Of a DNA stretch of 64,000 nt, positions 13,141 through 24,889 are shown piece by piece. A program made the translations under genes and the position numbers. The notes under the pieces were generated by a model. It did no database searches. It saw only the letters and a list, made by a program, of their open reading frames with translations, and was not told where the DNA came from. Position 1 is the first letter of the stretch. Each line of letters opens with the position of its first letter. The stretch comes from Heterocephalus glaber (lineage: Eukaryota; Chordata; Mammalia; Rodentia; Bathyergidae). The stretch is from positions 2,680,371-2,744,370 of the forward strand of contig NW_004624881.1 in assembly GCF_000247695.1 (NCBI RefSeq), given 5' to 3'.

Positions 13141-13343
13141 AAGGCTCAGATAATCTCTCATCACTCATAGAAAAACAAAGAAAACAAGCACAGACAAAGC
13201 CAAACAAAATCCAAGGACAAAGAAACGTGCTACTATTCTTGCTGTGAACTGGACTCTGAATGCTGACTTTGTTTTTCAGTTGTCACTTGAGCCCAGGGAC
13301 AGCGAGTGCAGAAGTACAAGCTCTCATCCTTTCCTGACACCAC
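13141..13343. other. Indel between duplication units
   Basis: In unit A the sequence passes directly from AATAATGAAATAAC to the block before GAGAACAGGGTCATGATGAG (3360-3400). In B the same two blocks are separated by about 200 bases. Either B gained an insertion or A suffered a deletion. I see no poly-A tail or target duplication that would mark a SINE. Confidence 0.75.
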
Positions 13344-15437
13344 TGCTGCCCCATCAGGAGAACAGGGTCATGATGAGCTGATTTAGCTTCTGGTGTCTGC
13401 ACCTCATAACCAGGATTTCTGCTGCACAAGGGCTGATCCTCAAACTCAACTACCAATCTGTTTCTGAAGCTAATTTCTCTCACGCACATCACAGAATTTC
13501 TCCTTCCATAAATAAATAAAAGTAAAATTAGGATTCATACCACAGTTCCTCTTCACTTTGAACCATTCACTTCCTTGGTTAGCTGTTGCACTGATCAGCT
13601 TTCAACTTGCTGGAGGACACACTCAACACCCACATCATAGAGAAGAGAGTTTCGGTTTGGCTCAGATTGCATTTGATGGGCAGCTGGCTTCAAATCAGGA
13701 AGCTCATAGTGGAGAGGCTAGGAGAAACAGAGCTGCTTGGGTCAAGGTGGCTGGGAAGCTGAATGAGTCAGAAGGAGCATCAGCAAGACACTTAAGCTGC
13801 TTCAGAACCACCTCCAACTGATACCCCCTTAGCCAGCACTCAGCTGGACATCAGTGGGTCAGTCCACCCTGCACTCTCTCACCCCATGCCCTGTCCACCT
13901 CTCCCAGATCTCTGATCCACTCAACTGACAATGAGCCAACAGTCACAGGAGAATATAGTCATGTTTCTGAGTGGATCCTTTGAGTTTTCTCCTGACAAAT
14001 GTACCTACAATCATTTCAGAGACCTCCACAAGACTGAGTAGCAGCCAGGATTCCATCCTCCTATAGCTGCTGACTGAGTCTCAGGACTGCCCTGTGCCTG
14101 GGGAAATCCACTGAGACTGACAGGAGGAGGCCAGTCACCTAGGACATGCTCTGGCCTGAGGCCAATGTAAGGACAGAGCCCTGTGGGTGCTGACATCTCT
14201 CCACACTGCCCTGGGGAGGACCAGGCATGTTCATGGGGACCTTCCTGGCTGTCCTACTTGGTTTGTCATGGCACCTTCTGTATAAATGCTATAACTAACC
14301 ACATGCCTGGGTATGATGTGGCTGCACCTATTATTTCCCACTTTGTTTGTAGTGGAAGAAAGTGCATGAAAATGAAATGCAATTAATAAGAGTATGTAAG
14401 TAGAAATACTTAGAGTATCACAAAAAGGTTATTTTAAAGGTTTTAATTATTTTTTTGGAAAAGTTCATCAAATTATGAGACAATTTTATTTTATTAAAAT
14501 AGATAGTGAAGATGATGTTATTATGAACATTGTAGAGAGTTATTCATAAAAAAATTCAGTAATTATTTTTTGTTACAAATAGAAGCTTAACCATGTTCAC
14601 AAATTTCTCATTTCTGGGAAATTATGCATTTTCTTCAGAAATGAATAGCATTGCACCAAATTTTTGTGTAAGGATTTAAAGATATTTGAATTGTTAATAT
14701 TCCAGGCCAAAATGATTCTTGAAGTGAAAATTCTCAGACTGACTTCCCTGGTCTCTATAAGCTGAATCACCTCTCTGTGACCCTTAGTAAATTGGCCTGG
14801 GTCTTACAGCAGGGCCCGTCTGGCCCTCCAGGCCCCTGGTGACTGAACTGTGAGGAGGAGCTGAGAGACCTTGTTGGATGTGGAAGCAGGGCCTTAGGAA
14901 GCTTCCATGACCCAGAGATTTCTCCCTGGCATCTGCTCCCTGGCCTGGGTCCTGGGACGTGAGGTGGAGACACAGTTGGAGTTCAGCATGTGGGTGGGAC
15001 CTGGACCTTTGACTGACCAGGGCAGCAGCATCTCCAGGGAGCCCAGGGCCTTGTGTGGGTGACACAGGGCAAGGCACCCAGGAGACAGGAGGACCAGGGC
15101 ACCCCTGAGCCCCACCCATCCCTGGGGATCTGGGGCACTGTCATCCTGAGGGTGCTGTGCAGGGGCCAGGACCCTGCCTTCACCTTCTGCACTGTGACCC
15201 TGCAGTGAGCATCGGCAGCCAGGGGAATGGGCTCAAAGGGAAAGAAATCAGGATTCAAAACTTAAGTAAAATGCAACTGTTGCTCTTACTCATCTCTGAA
15301 TGTTTCCCTTTCACCCACAGGAATTATTCACTACAACACACAGCTCTTTAGACAAGCAGTCCTATTCACTCATTTGTAAAAGGAAACCCATTCTGTGTCC
15401 CAAAGAGCAAGGCTTGGGTGACAAAGGTTTCTGAACT

Positions 15438-15546
15438 GTAGTGGCACATGCTTATGGGTTAGACTTTCAGGAGGGTGAGGCAAGAGGACCGCTTGGGTAA
15501 GGGAGTTCCAGCCTGGACAGGACAGCAACAGTTCTTCTCAAAACAC
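15438..15546 (+). mobile_element. B1/7SL-derived SINE (old, in unit B)
   Basis: Counterpart of the SINE in unit A: GTGGCACATG, AGGAGGGTGAGGCAAGAGGA, TTCCAGCCTGG, then TCTTCTCAAAACAC. The conserved CCAGCCTGG supports 7SL ancestry. Confidence 0.7.
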
Positions 15547-16100
15547 ATTGTAAAAGATCTGGGAAATAATGAAAGGAAACCTAATCCACTCATATTAAAT
15601 AGGATATAGGTGGGTTTCTGTGCTTCATAAATGGGCTTATATTAGTTCTGTTATGTTCATTGAAGATGAGTTGACAGACACTCTTTATTCTCTACCCCCC
15701 CCATCTTGCTGAAAGACATGCTCAGTGCACTGTGTTTAGGCTGGCAGTTTTACTTGGTGATGTCATTATTTGGAGATGGAGTCTGCTGAGAAAAAGAAGT
15801 CATGCTTTGAAGTGTAAACAGTTTAAATGTAGAACACAGTAAGGAAGATTCGGTCACATGGGCAGGAAGAGTACATCCTGGGGTCAGCACACAGTGGGTG
15901 TAAGAAGTGACCCTAAAGTAGAGACTTACAATGTTCTGGGCCATCCCAGAGTATTAATGTGAACATGGGCTGCATAAAGTAGAGGAAAGGCATGGTGGAA
16001 GGTGTGAATTCAAGACGTTTCCTTAAATATTCCTAATAAATGAGAAAACTACATCAGTAAATTATCCAATCACTTGCATTTTGAGAGACCAGAGTGTCAT

Positions 16101-17688
16101 GGACTGGGGAAGCTGATGTCAGGCACAGTGACTGTGACACCTCCTTCGAGTGCTGCACTCTGTTTAGCACAAGCATAACATAAGCTGCAGAGGAAGGAAT
16201 GGCCTAGTGCAGATGACTGCACACCACATTATGCAAAATGACAATATCACTCCATGTCGCCTAAACATGCCCAGGAACAATTTCAAGCTACCATAGGTTT
16301 ATTTATTCATTTATTCATTACATTTAAGATGTAAACTAAGATGCTTTGATATACAAAATAATTTAAGGTAATAAGAAAATTCACCTATGCATCTTCCATA
16401 GTTACAATGTATTTGTATTCAATATTGGTAACAAAATATATTTTTAAAACATTTTATCATGCATTATAATATTATTAGATATAATTTTGTGAGTATGCAC
16501 TCTGCATCTAACTACCAAATCTACCTAGCTGCCCTGCAGCATGGGTCATGCTTCTCCCCATTTCCTCCTTCAGGGCCCAGTAAGCACCATGCTACTGACT
16601 GTTTCCATGTAATTCACTTTATTTTATGTCCAACCAATAGATGATGTCATGTAGTATTTTTGACTTTATGTGCTAGACTATTGCTCTATTGCTCTGGTAT
16701 ATCTCTGGCCCTTTTAAAAATTTTTGTTGAGACAAAGCCTGCCTACATTTTTCAGCTTAGTGTAAACATTATCTTCTTGCCTCGTTATCAAAGGTGTGAA
16801 TAGAAACAAAGGGTGCCAAGCTTGGTTACCATTTACCTTTTCTTCACCTGAAGGTCTGTTAAATAATTGGAAAGAGAGAAATGAACTTGTGCTGCTATAA
16901 TAATGTAATCATCACCAGATTCCACCTGTCTTTGAGAACAATGAGAAATTTTCCTTCACAAGAGGTCCTTGTGCCATGATGTCTGATGTAGGATATTTGA
17001 GATGGCAAAGACAGAGAGAGGTTTCACTGCAATTGTGCATAGAGTGCCCCCTCCTGAAATGAAAATCTGCCCCTGTCCAACAGTGGCCACAGTCCACCAA
17101 GATGCCTAGAGGGAGCAGCACATGCCCATTTGTGTGTGACACATGTTTGTGACAGGCTCTCCTCATGCCTCTGTCATCTGCTGTATTTTAATGTGACTGT
17201 GAAAGTGTGGCCATATTTCTTTACTCTCACTGGGGAACAGTGGTCAAATCATTTGACACTTTGCTCCATCTCCCACATTTATTTCCCCAACCATGATCCC
17301 TAAAACATCTCTCACAGCTCCCCTATCCTTCACAATGAGGTGAGTAAGACATTGTGCAGTCTGCTTTACACTCCTGACTCTGACTTCAGTTTGAGATAGG
17401 GCCATGTAAAAAGAGTTGTCTTGAGAACAATGACTATAATGGAGGTGAACACCAGTCCCCTAGGGAGCCCATCTCATACTTTTCTGGCTTTGGATCACAC
17501 CCAGGAGGGGAAGAGCCATGTGTACTGGAAATTGCCAAGGCAGCAGACTTTAGACCTGATTTTCCTCCATCACTGATGAATATTCAGGTCTTGCAACTAG
17601 TTTATAGAATTCAGTTCTCTGTTTAAATTTGAATGAACTCAAGTAAAGAGGCCAGGGAAAATTTTTTGAGATAAGCAGCTTCCACAAG
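16101..17688. other. Intergenic; no gene recognised
   Basis: An 84-codon minus-strand frame at 16912-17166 has no recognisable domain. The GC-richer 16900-17560 part could be an old LTR or transposon remnant but shows no diagnostic termini. A short TTTATTTATTCATTTATTC tract sits near 16310. Confidence 0.4.
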
Positions 17689-19891
17689 CTTTCTTTTTTT
17701 CATAGCTTTTTTTTTTTGGCATAAATACTGTCATTGGTACATTTTAGGTATTCCACATATTTACATTTATCATTGGGTGCTTGTACCCATACATGATGTA
17801 TCTTAGTTCTTAATTTTTCCCCATTACCTGTGTGCCCTTCACCCTCTCAACCCTTCCCTATTCACATAGAGTTTGTTTCCATTTTTTCCTTTTCTCATAA
17901 TTTTTCTTTCCTTTCTTACATTTCCCCTTCCCCTCCCTTTTCCCCTAAATATTTGGAACTTTTCTTCCTATTTCAAACTATAAATTATTCTTTGCAATCC
18001 TTTTAATTCTTATTTACATTTTCAGTTTCTCACACTAGAGAAATCATTCAGTATTTACACATTTGTCCTATTGATTTCACTTAAGAGGATGTCCCCAATA
18101 TGCATCCATTTAGCTATAAATGTGTCTAGTTTCTCATTATTTATGACTGAGTAGCACTCCATTTTATAGAAAAAACACATCTTTATCCAGTTTCCATTTG
18201 AAGGCCACTTGGGCTGTTTCCAAGATTTAGCTATTACAAACAGTGCTGCTATAAATATGGGTGCACATATATCATTGTGGTGTGACTCTTTTAATTCTTT
18301 GGAGAAGATATGCAGGAGGGAAATAGCTGGGTCAAATGTGACCTCTCATCCTAGTTCTTTGAGGTATCTCCAAAATGATTTCCACAGTGGTTACACCAGT
18401 ATGCACTCTCACCAGTAATGGAGAAGAGTTCCTTTCTCCCGACACCCCTGCCAGAATTTGTTCTTGTTTGATTTCTTGATAGCAGCTATTCTTTCTGGAG
18501 TGAGATAGAATCTCAGTGTTGTTTTTATCTCCATCTCTCAAATGAATAGTGATGTTGAACATTTTTTCATATGTTTATTTGCTATTTCTATTTCTTTGTC
18601 TGAGAAATGTCTGTTCATTTCAGATGCTCATTTTTGAATTGGGTCTTTGAATTTGGGGGGTCTGAGTTTTTTCAATTCTTTATATATTCTATATACTAGA
18701 CCTTTGTCTGAGGTACAACTGCTAAAATTTTTTCCCACATTGTAGGTTGTCTCTTAGCTCTGTTGGTGATTTCTTTTGCAGTGCAGAAGATTTTTAATAA
18801 GATGTGATCCCAGTTGTTGATTCTTTGTGCTTGCTTCCATGATAATGAGGTTTTGTTAGTAAAGTCTTTTCCTATGCCAATGTCTTCAAGAGTTCTACAT
18901 AACTTATCTTCCAGCAAATTTAGTGTTTCTGTCTTACTATTTAGATCTTTAATCCACTTTGATCTTAGTGTAGTGCATGGTGACAGGTATGGGTCTAGTT
19001 TTAATCTTTGGTGGGTTGAAATCCAGTTTTTCAAGCACCACTTATTAAATAGGCTATCTTTCCTCCAATGAGGCTGGTTGGCTCCTTTGTAAAAAATGAG
19101 GTGACTGAGTATGTCTGAAGTTTTTTCTGCATCTTCTATCCTATTCTAATGATCCTCAGCCCTGTTTCTTCACCAGTACCTTGCTATTTTTATCACAATA
19201 GCTTTGTAGTGTAGTTTCAAGTTGGGGATTGTGATACCCCCAGCCATCTCTCTTGCCTAGAATTGGTTTTGCTATTCTAAGTCTCTTCTGGTTCCAAATT
19301 AATTTTTGGATTGTTTTCTCTGTGAAATATACTGCTGAAATTTCAATTGGCATTGCATTAAATGTATATAGCACTTTTGGAAGTATGGCCATATTCACTA
19401 TATTGGGTCTTCCTACCCAGGAACAAGGGATGTCTTTCCATTTACTTATATCCTATTCGATATCTTTTTTGAGAGTGTTGTAGTTTTCTTTATAGTAGTC
19501 CTTTGCTCTCTTTGTAGGTTGATTACTTGATATTTCATTTCTTTGATGCTATTGTAAAAGGAACTGTTTCCCTCATTTCTCTCTCAGTGAGTCTGTTATT
19601 TTTCTACCAGAAGGCTATTGTTTTTTGAATGTTGCCCTTATATCCAACTCATCTACCAAATCAGTCAATTAAGTCTAGAGGTCTCTTGGCAGTTTTTGGG
19701 TCTTCTGTGTAAAGTATCATATCATCAGCAAATCATGACAGTTTAATTTCTTCCTTTCATATCTGTATTTATTTTATTTCTTTCTCTTGTCTAACTGCTG
19801 TGTCTAATGTTTCCAAAACTATATTGAACAGGAACGGTGATAGTGGGCATCCTTATCTTGTTCCTGATTTTACTGTGAAAGTTTTCACGTT
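17689..19891 (-). mobile_element. L1 retrotransposon, 5'-truncated, antisense
   Basis: The left end carries the reverse complement of a poly-A tail (T-runs at 17694-17720), then the complement of the L1 3' UTR (TTGGTACATTTTAGG, CATTGGGTGCTTGTACC) and the ORF2 C-terminus. Minus-strand ORF2 pieces occur at 18332-18562, 18696-19034 and 19156-19398 (for example FNAMPIEIS). It breaks off at about 19891 inside ORF2, where a second L1 tail begins. Many stops are present, so it is a dead copy. Confidence 0.93.
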
Positions 19892-20160
19892 TTTAAAAAA
19901 ATTATTTTATTGGTACATTTTAGGTATACAATATGTTTACATTTATCATTGGGTGCTTGCACCTGTTTATAATGTATCATGGTTCTTTTTTCCCCCATCA
20001 CCTGTGCTCCCTTCACCCCCTGCACCATTTGCTATATACATAGATTTCATTTCAATTTTTTTTTATTTTCTCATAATTTTTCCTTTCCCTTCTTTCCTTT
20101 CACCCTTCCTTTCCCACCACCCCAGACCTTTGAAACTTTTCCTATTTCAAATTAACTATT
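19892..20160 (-). mobile_element. Second L1 3' end inserted antisense
   Basis: After ORF2 sequence of the previous L1 there is a T/A-rich tail and a fresh copy of the L1 3' end complement (TTGGTACATTTTAGGTATAC, CATTGGGTGCTTGCACC, TTTCCCACCACCCC). It is truncated at about 20160 in the TTTCCTATTTCAAATTA segment. It is therefore a short independent insertion nested at the edge of the neighbouring L1. Confidence 0.85.
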
Positions 20161-23100
20161 ATTGGTTCCACTGCTCCCAATCCAGATTTAGAGGCTTCCA
20201 GGTTGCTGTTCCACTGCTCCCAGCTCAGAGGAAGGGGATACTGGGCCCCCTTTTCACTGCTTCCAGCCCAGAGGAGGTGAGCCACATGCATGCCAATAGG
20301 ATCCCCTGCTCCCACTGAAATGAGAAGACACTTAACTCTCCAAACCAAACTTCCAGATCACCTACAGCAACCCCAAAGGGAAATGAGATGGAACAATCTG
20401 ATACTCAAACACCTGGACTCCCTGACATGGCAACAAAAGAGGATCTGGAAAAAATGAAATCAGAAATAATTTCTCAGATAACAGTGGAGATTGTGCTCAT
20501 AGTGCAAGACATGATTAATAAATCTAGAGAGGAGCTGAGGAATATGATAGTATCCCAACATAGGAAACAAATGGAATCCATAAAAGAGATGCAAACAGAT
20601 TTTCAGAAGATTAAAAACTCCGTTGAAAGTCTACCCAGCAGAATGAGCCAATGTGAGGACAGAATTTCAGACTTAGAAGATAAAATTGCAATTAGTACCA
20701 GGAAAAGAAAAATTGCTTCAAAATTGTAGGGGACCATGAGAAATCAATCCAGCACCTGATAGATGATGCAAAGAAGAATGACATAAGACTGATTGGATTC
20801 AACAAAGAAACAGGAGAGAGTACAGATGACATAAAAAAAAAAACTCTTCACAGAAGTGATGGCAGAAAACTTCCCAAGCAGGGGAAAAGAACTTGACATA
20901 CAGATAAGCGAGGCATATAGGACTCCAAATAGCCTTGATCAAAAAAAAAATCTACACATAGGCATATAATTGTTAAGATTCCAGAAACCCAACGGAAGAA
21001 CAAAGTTCTACAAGCAGTTAGAGAAAACAAACAAATTACATACAAAAGAAAACACATCAAGATCACAGCAGACTTCTCAACACAAACCCTTAAGGCAAGA
21101 AGAACTTGGAGTGACATATTCCAAGCACTAAAGGAAAACAGCCTCCAATGCAGATTGATGTACTCTGCAAAACTATCCTTCAAAATTGATGGAGAAATAA
21201 GATACTTTCAAGACAAAGAGGACCTTAGGAACTTCATGAATACCAAACCAGCACTCCAAAAAATTTTAGACTTTATCCTAGGAACAGACAATGAGGAACA
21301 CAACCACATGCATGCCAATAGGACCCCCTGGTCCAACCAAAATGAGAAGATACTTAACTCTCCAAACTAAACTTCCAGATCACAGGAAAACACAGAAGAA
21401 ATGGACAGATTCCTAGATACACATGAATTACCAAAGATGAACAAAGAACTAAAAATTCTAAACAACCCAATATCAATCAATGAAATTGAAAATATAATTT
21501 AAAAAGTTACCAACTAAGAAAAGCCTAGGTTCTGATGGCTTCACTGCTGACTTCTACAAGTCATTTAGAGAGGAACTACTGCCACTATTGTTTAAACACT
21601 TCAGTGAAATTGAAAGGGAAGCAATACTCCCAAATTCATTCCTGGAAGCAAGCATCACCTTTATCCCCAAAGCACAGAAAGACCTAACCAAAAAAAAGAG
21701 AACTATAGGCCAATCTCAATAATGAACATAGATGCAAAAATCCTCCATAAGATATTGGCAAATACAATGCAGAAGATCATCAAGAAGATCATACACCCTG
21801 ACAGGGTGGAATTCATCGCAGGCACGCAGGGATGGTTCAAAATATGCAAATCAATCAGTGTAATACACTATATCAATACAGCCAGGGACAACATCATATG
21901 ATTATTTCCATAGAGGCCGAAAAAGCATTTGACAAATCCAACAAGCATTTATGATAAACCCTAAAAAATTGGAATATACAATCTCTACCTCAAACTGAAT
22001 AAAAGCCTTCTATGTAAAAACAACAGCCAGTATCAATCATACTAAATGATCAAAAACTGAAATCATTCACAGTACAATCAGGTACAAGACAAGAATGTCC
22101 ACTATCTCCACTCCTGTTCAATATAGTTTTGGAAATATTAGTCAGGACAATTAGACAAGAGAAAGAAATGAAACGAACAAAGATTGGAAATGAAGAAGAC
22201 AAATTGTCATTATTTGCAGATGACATGATACTCTATATAGAAGTCCCCGAGAACTCCACCAAAAGTCTTCTAGACTGAATAACCAAATTCAGTAAAGTAG
22301 CTGGATACAAGATCAATGTACAAAAATCAATAGCTTTCCTCTACATAAACAACAGACTCACTGAGAGAGAAATAGGGCAAATAATTCCTTTCACAATAGC
22401 ATCCAAAAGACTGAAATACCTAGGAATCAACCTAACAAAAGAAATCAAAGACCTCGTCTCTGAAAACTATAGTACTCTGAAAAGAGAAATTGAAAATGAC
22501 ATCAGAAAATTGACAGACATCCCCTGGTCCTGGGTAAGGAGGATCAGCATAGTGAAAATGGCCATACTTCCAAAACTGCTATAGAGATTCAATGCAATTT
22601 CAATTGAAGTCCCAGGAGCATATTTCACAGACCTTGAGAAAACAATCCAAAAATTCATTTGGAACAAGAAGAGACCCAGAATAGAAAAAGCAATTCTAGG
22701 TAACAGAGACATGTCAAGGGGTATTACAACCCCCAACTTGAAATTATACTAAAAAGATACTGTGATAAAACAGCATGGTACTGCCAAAGAAACAAACCTG
22801 AGGACCAGTGGAACAGATTAGAAGATGCCAAAACAACTCCAAACACCCTCAGGCACTTCATCTTTGACAAAGGAGCAAAACATCTTCACTGGAGGAAAGA
22901 TAGCCTCTTTAATAAATGGTGCTGGAAAAATTAGGTTTCAACTTCCCAAAGATTAAAACTAGACCTATATCTTTCAGCATACACTCAACTAAAATTGAAA
23001 TGGACTATAGATCTAAATATTAAAACAGAAATGCTGAACCAGCTGGAAATGAGGTTAAGTAGAACTCTTGAAGACATTGGCATACACAAAGATTTTATGA

Positions 23101-24237
23101 ACACAATCTCAGTTGCCTGTGAACTAGCACAAACAATCAAAAAGTGGGATCTCTTCTTATTAAAATGCTTCTGCACAGCAAGAGAAAGCACCAACAGAGT
23201 GAAGAGACAACCTACAATGTGGGAAAAATTTTTCACCAGCTCTTCCTCAGAAAAATGTCTACTATCTAGAATCTATAAAGAAGTTAAAAAAATCAGACCT
23301 CCCAAATATAAAGACCCAATCGATAAATGGGCATCTGAAACGAACAAACATTTCTCAGACAGAGAAATAGTAATAGCAAATAAACATATGAAAAAGTGTT
23401 CAATATTACTGGTCATTTGAGAGATGCAAATGAAAACAACACTGAGATTCCACCTCACCCCAGCAAGAATGGCTGCCATCATGAAATCAACCAATAATAA
23501 CTTTTGGTGGAGCTCTGGGAAAAGAGGAACCCTGCTCCATTGCTGTTGGGAGTGTAGACTGCTGCATCCACTGTGGAAATCATTATGGATATACCTCAAA
23601 GAACTTGGACTAGAAGTCATATTTGACCCAGCTGGGTGTCTTCCCCAAAGAATTAAAAGAATCATACCATGGTCATATATGTGCACCCATGTTCATAGCA
23701 CCACAGTTTGTAATAGCTAAAACTTCGAAACAGCCCACATGCCCATCTATTGGACACTGGATAAAGAAAATGTGGGGTTTTTAAAAAATAAAAATAGAGT
23801 ACTACTTAGCCACAAAAAATGAAAAGTTAGAGACATTTATAGCTAAATGGATGCACATTGAGGCAATACTCTTAAGTGAAATAAAGAGGACACACATGTG
23901 TAAATGCCAAATAGTTTCCCTAGTGTGAAAAACTGAAAGTGTAAATAAGGCCTAAAAGGTATAATAGATAATGTGAAATAGAAAGAAAATGGACAAAGGG
24001 GAAGGGGAAATTGGAGGTGTAGGGGAAAGGAAAGAAGGGAATGGAATTAATATGAGAAAATGAAAAAATTTAAACAATGTCTTTGTAAATAGGAGGGATT
24101 GAGGGATTGAAGGGAGAGCAGGAGAAGGGGGAAAAATAACCAAGATAGATTATTTAAAGGTGCAAATTTCCAGTGATGGATGCCATTATATTGTATACCT
24201 AAAATGTACAAATAAATTAAAATTTTTCAAAAATCAC
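20161..24237 (+). mobile_element. Long sense-strand L1, 5' UTR to 3' tail, internally rearranged
   Basis: It begins in 5' UTR with three imperfect ~43-bp repeats of TTCCACTGCTCCCA (20166, 20209, ~20253). ORF1 coding sequence follows, from 20388 to about 21300. Then an 80-bp copy of the 5' UTR reappears at 21304-21383, and the element jumps to the middle of ORF2, with no endonuclease domain. The RT catalytic motif FADD is encoded at about 22210-22230. The C-terminal region is open at 22995-23420 and 23424-23720. The 3' UTR has a polypurine tract (24000-24140), and the element ends with AAATGTACAAATAAATT. ORF2 has numerous stops, so it is inactive. Confidence 0.92.
20388..20729 (+). pseudogene. 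L1 ORF1 (RNA-binding ORF1p) 5' part, truncated by frameshift
   Basis: The 113-codon frame starts MEQSDTQTPGLPDM at the position expected for L1 ORF1 and continues into a long coiled coil with heptad-like repeats (about residues 40-100, including RMSQCEDRISDLEDKIA). ORF1p is the trimeric RNA-binding chaperone of the L1 ribonucleoprotein. Sequence encoding the following RRM-like and C-terminal domains can be traced to about 21300 in other frames, for example SAKLSFKIDGEIRYFQD at 21155-21370. The frame breaks at the coiled-coil end. Confidence 0.85.
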
Positions 24238-24540
24238 CAAAATTTCCTTTCTTCCTATATTGATAAGAAAGACAGGTAAACAGAGAAATACAGACTCAAT
24301 TACTAGAATTACAAATGCAAAAGGCCATATCACTACATATTGTGCATACACAAAAATGATCATAAATGGATACTATAAATAATTGAATCCCCAGACATTA
24401 GAAAGGTAAATGAAATAAAATAACTGATAAAGAATCACGAATTACCAAAATTATTTGAAGTCAATACCATTGGTGTGAATAGACATGAACCAAATAAATT
24501 GATTTAAATTAATGCACACAAATAAACAATTGGTTATAAA
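24238..24540. other. Short AT-rich spacer
   Basis: AT-rich sequence between the young L1 tail and an old L1 remnant. It may be part of the older L1, but I cannot align it confidently. Confidence 0.35.
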
Positions 24541-24880
24541 ATACTGTTCAACATCATTAATCATTAAGAAAACTACAACTTAATTGACAATGAGATCTAA
24601 TTTTCCAACACAGTGATTATTATCAAAAAGTTGAAATATAACAATGTTTAGAAAAGAAAACTGTTTTACATTGTAGGTGAGGGTGGCGAAATTGGCATAT
24701 TCATTGTGGTAGAGGATATGACAGTCCCTTAGAAAATAGGATTAGCCATTGTACAGCAATCACCATCCTGGATCTATATTTAAAGCAAATGAAATCAAGA
24801 GCTTGAGGAGACGTTTGCAGCACTCTTTCACTGCAGCATTATTCTTGATATCTGAGCTATGGAAAGTGGAATATGAAGTT
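24541..24880 (+). mobile_element. Old L1 ORF2 3' fragment, sense
   Basis: This is the characteristic order of the L1 ORF2 C-terminus in degraded form: TTCAACATCATTAATCATTA, CAATGAGATC, TTATCAAAAAGTTGAAATA, TTACATTGTAGGTGAGGGTG, then the GCAGCACTCTTTCACTGCAG block and ATATCTGAGCTATGGAAAGT. It is far more diverged than the young L1s. Confidence 0.75.
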
Positions 24881-24889
24881 TGTTTTATA

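Larger units (their letters stand above)
12637..16100. repeat. Segmental duplication unit B
   Basis: Collinear partner of unit A (2863-6075) in the same orientation, about 10 kb apart. It starts near CCATCACCAAATTATCAGCA and ends past the B1-like SINE near the TTTTGAGAG segment at 16078. It contains an extra ~200 bp at 13141-13343. The GC-rich core at 14800-15240 is the best-conserved part. Right of 15550 the match to A becomes patchy, so the exact right boundary is uncertain. Confidence 0.85.

Noticed and set aside
19800..20318. 172-codon plus-strand frame
   Set aside because: Runs antisense through two L1 copies and into a third; artefact of nested repeats.
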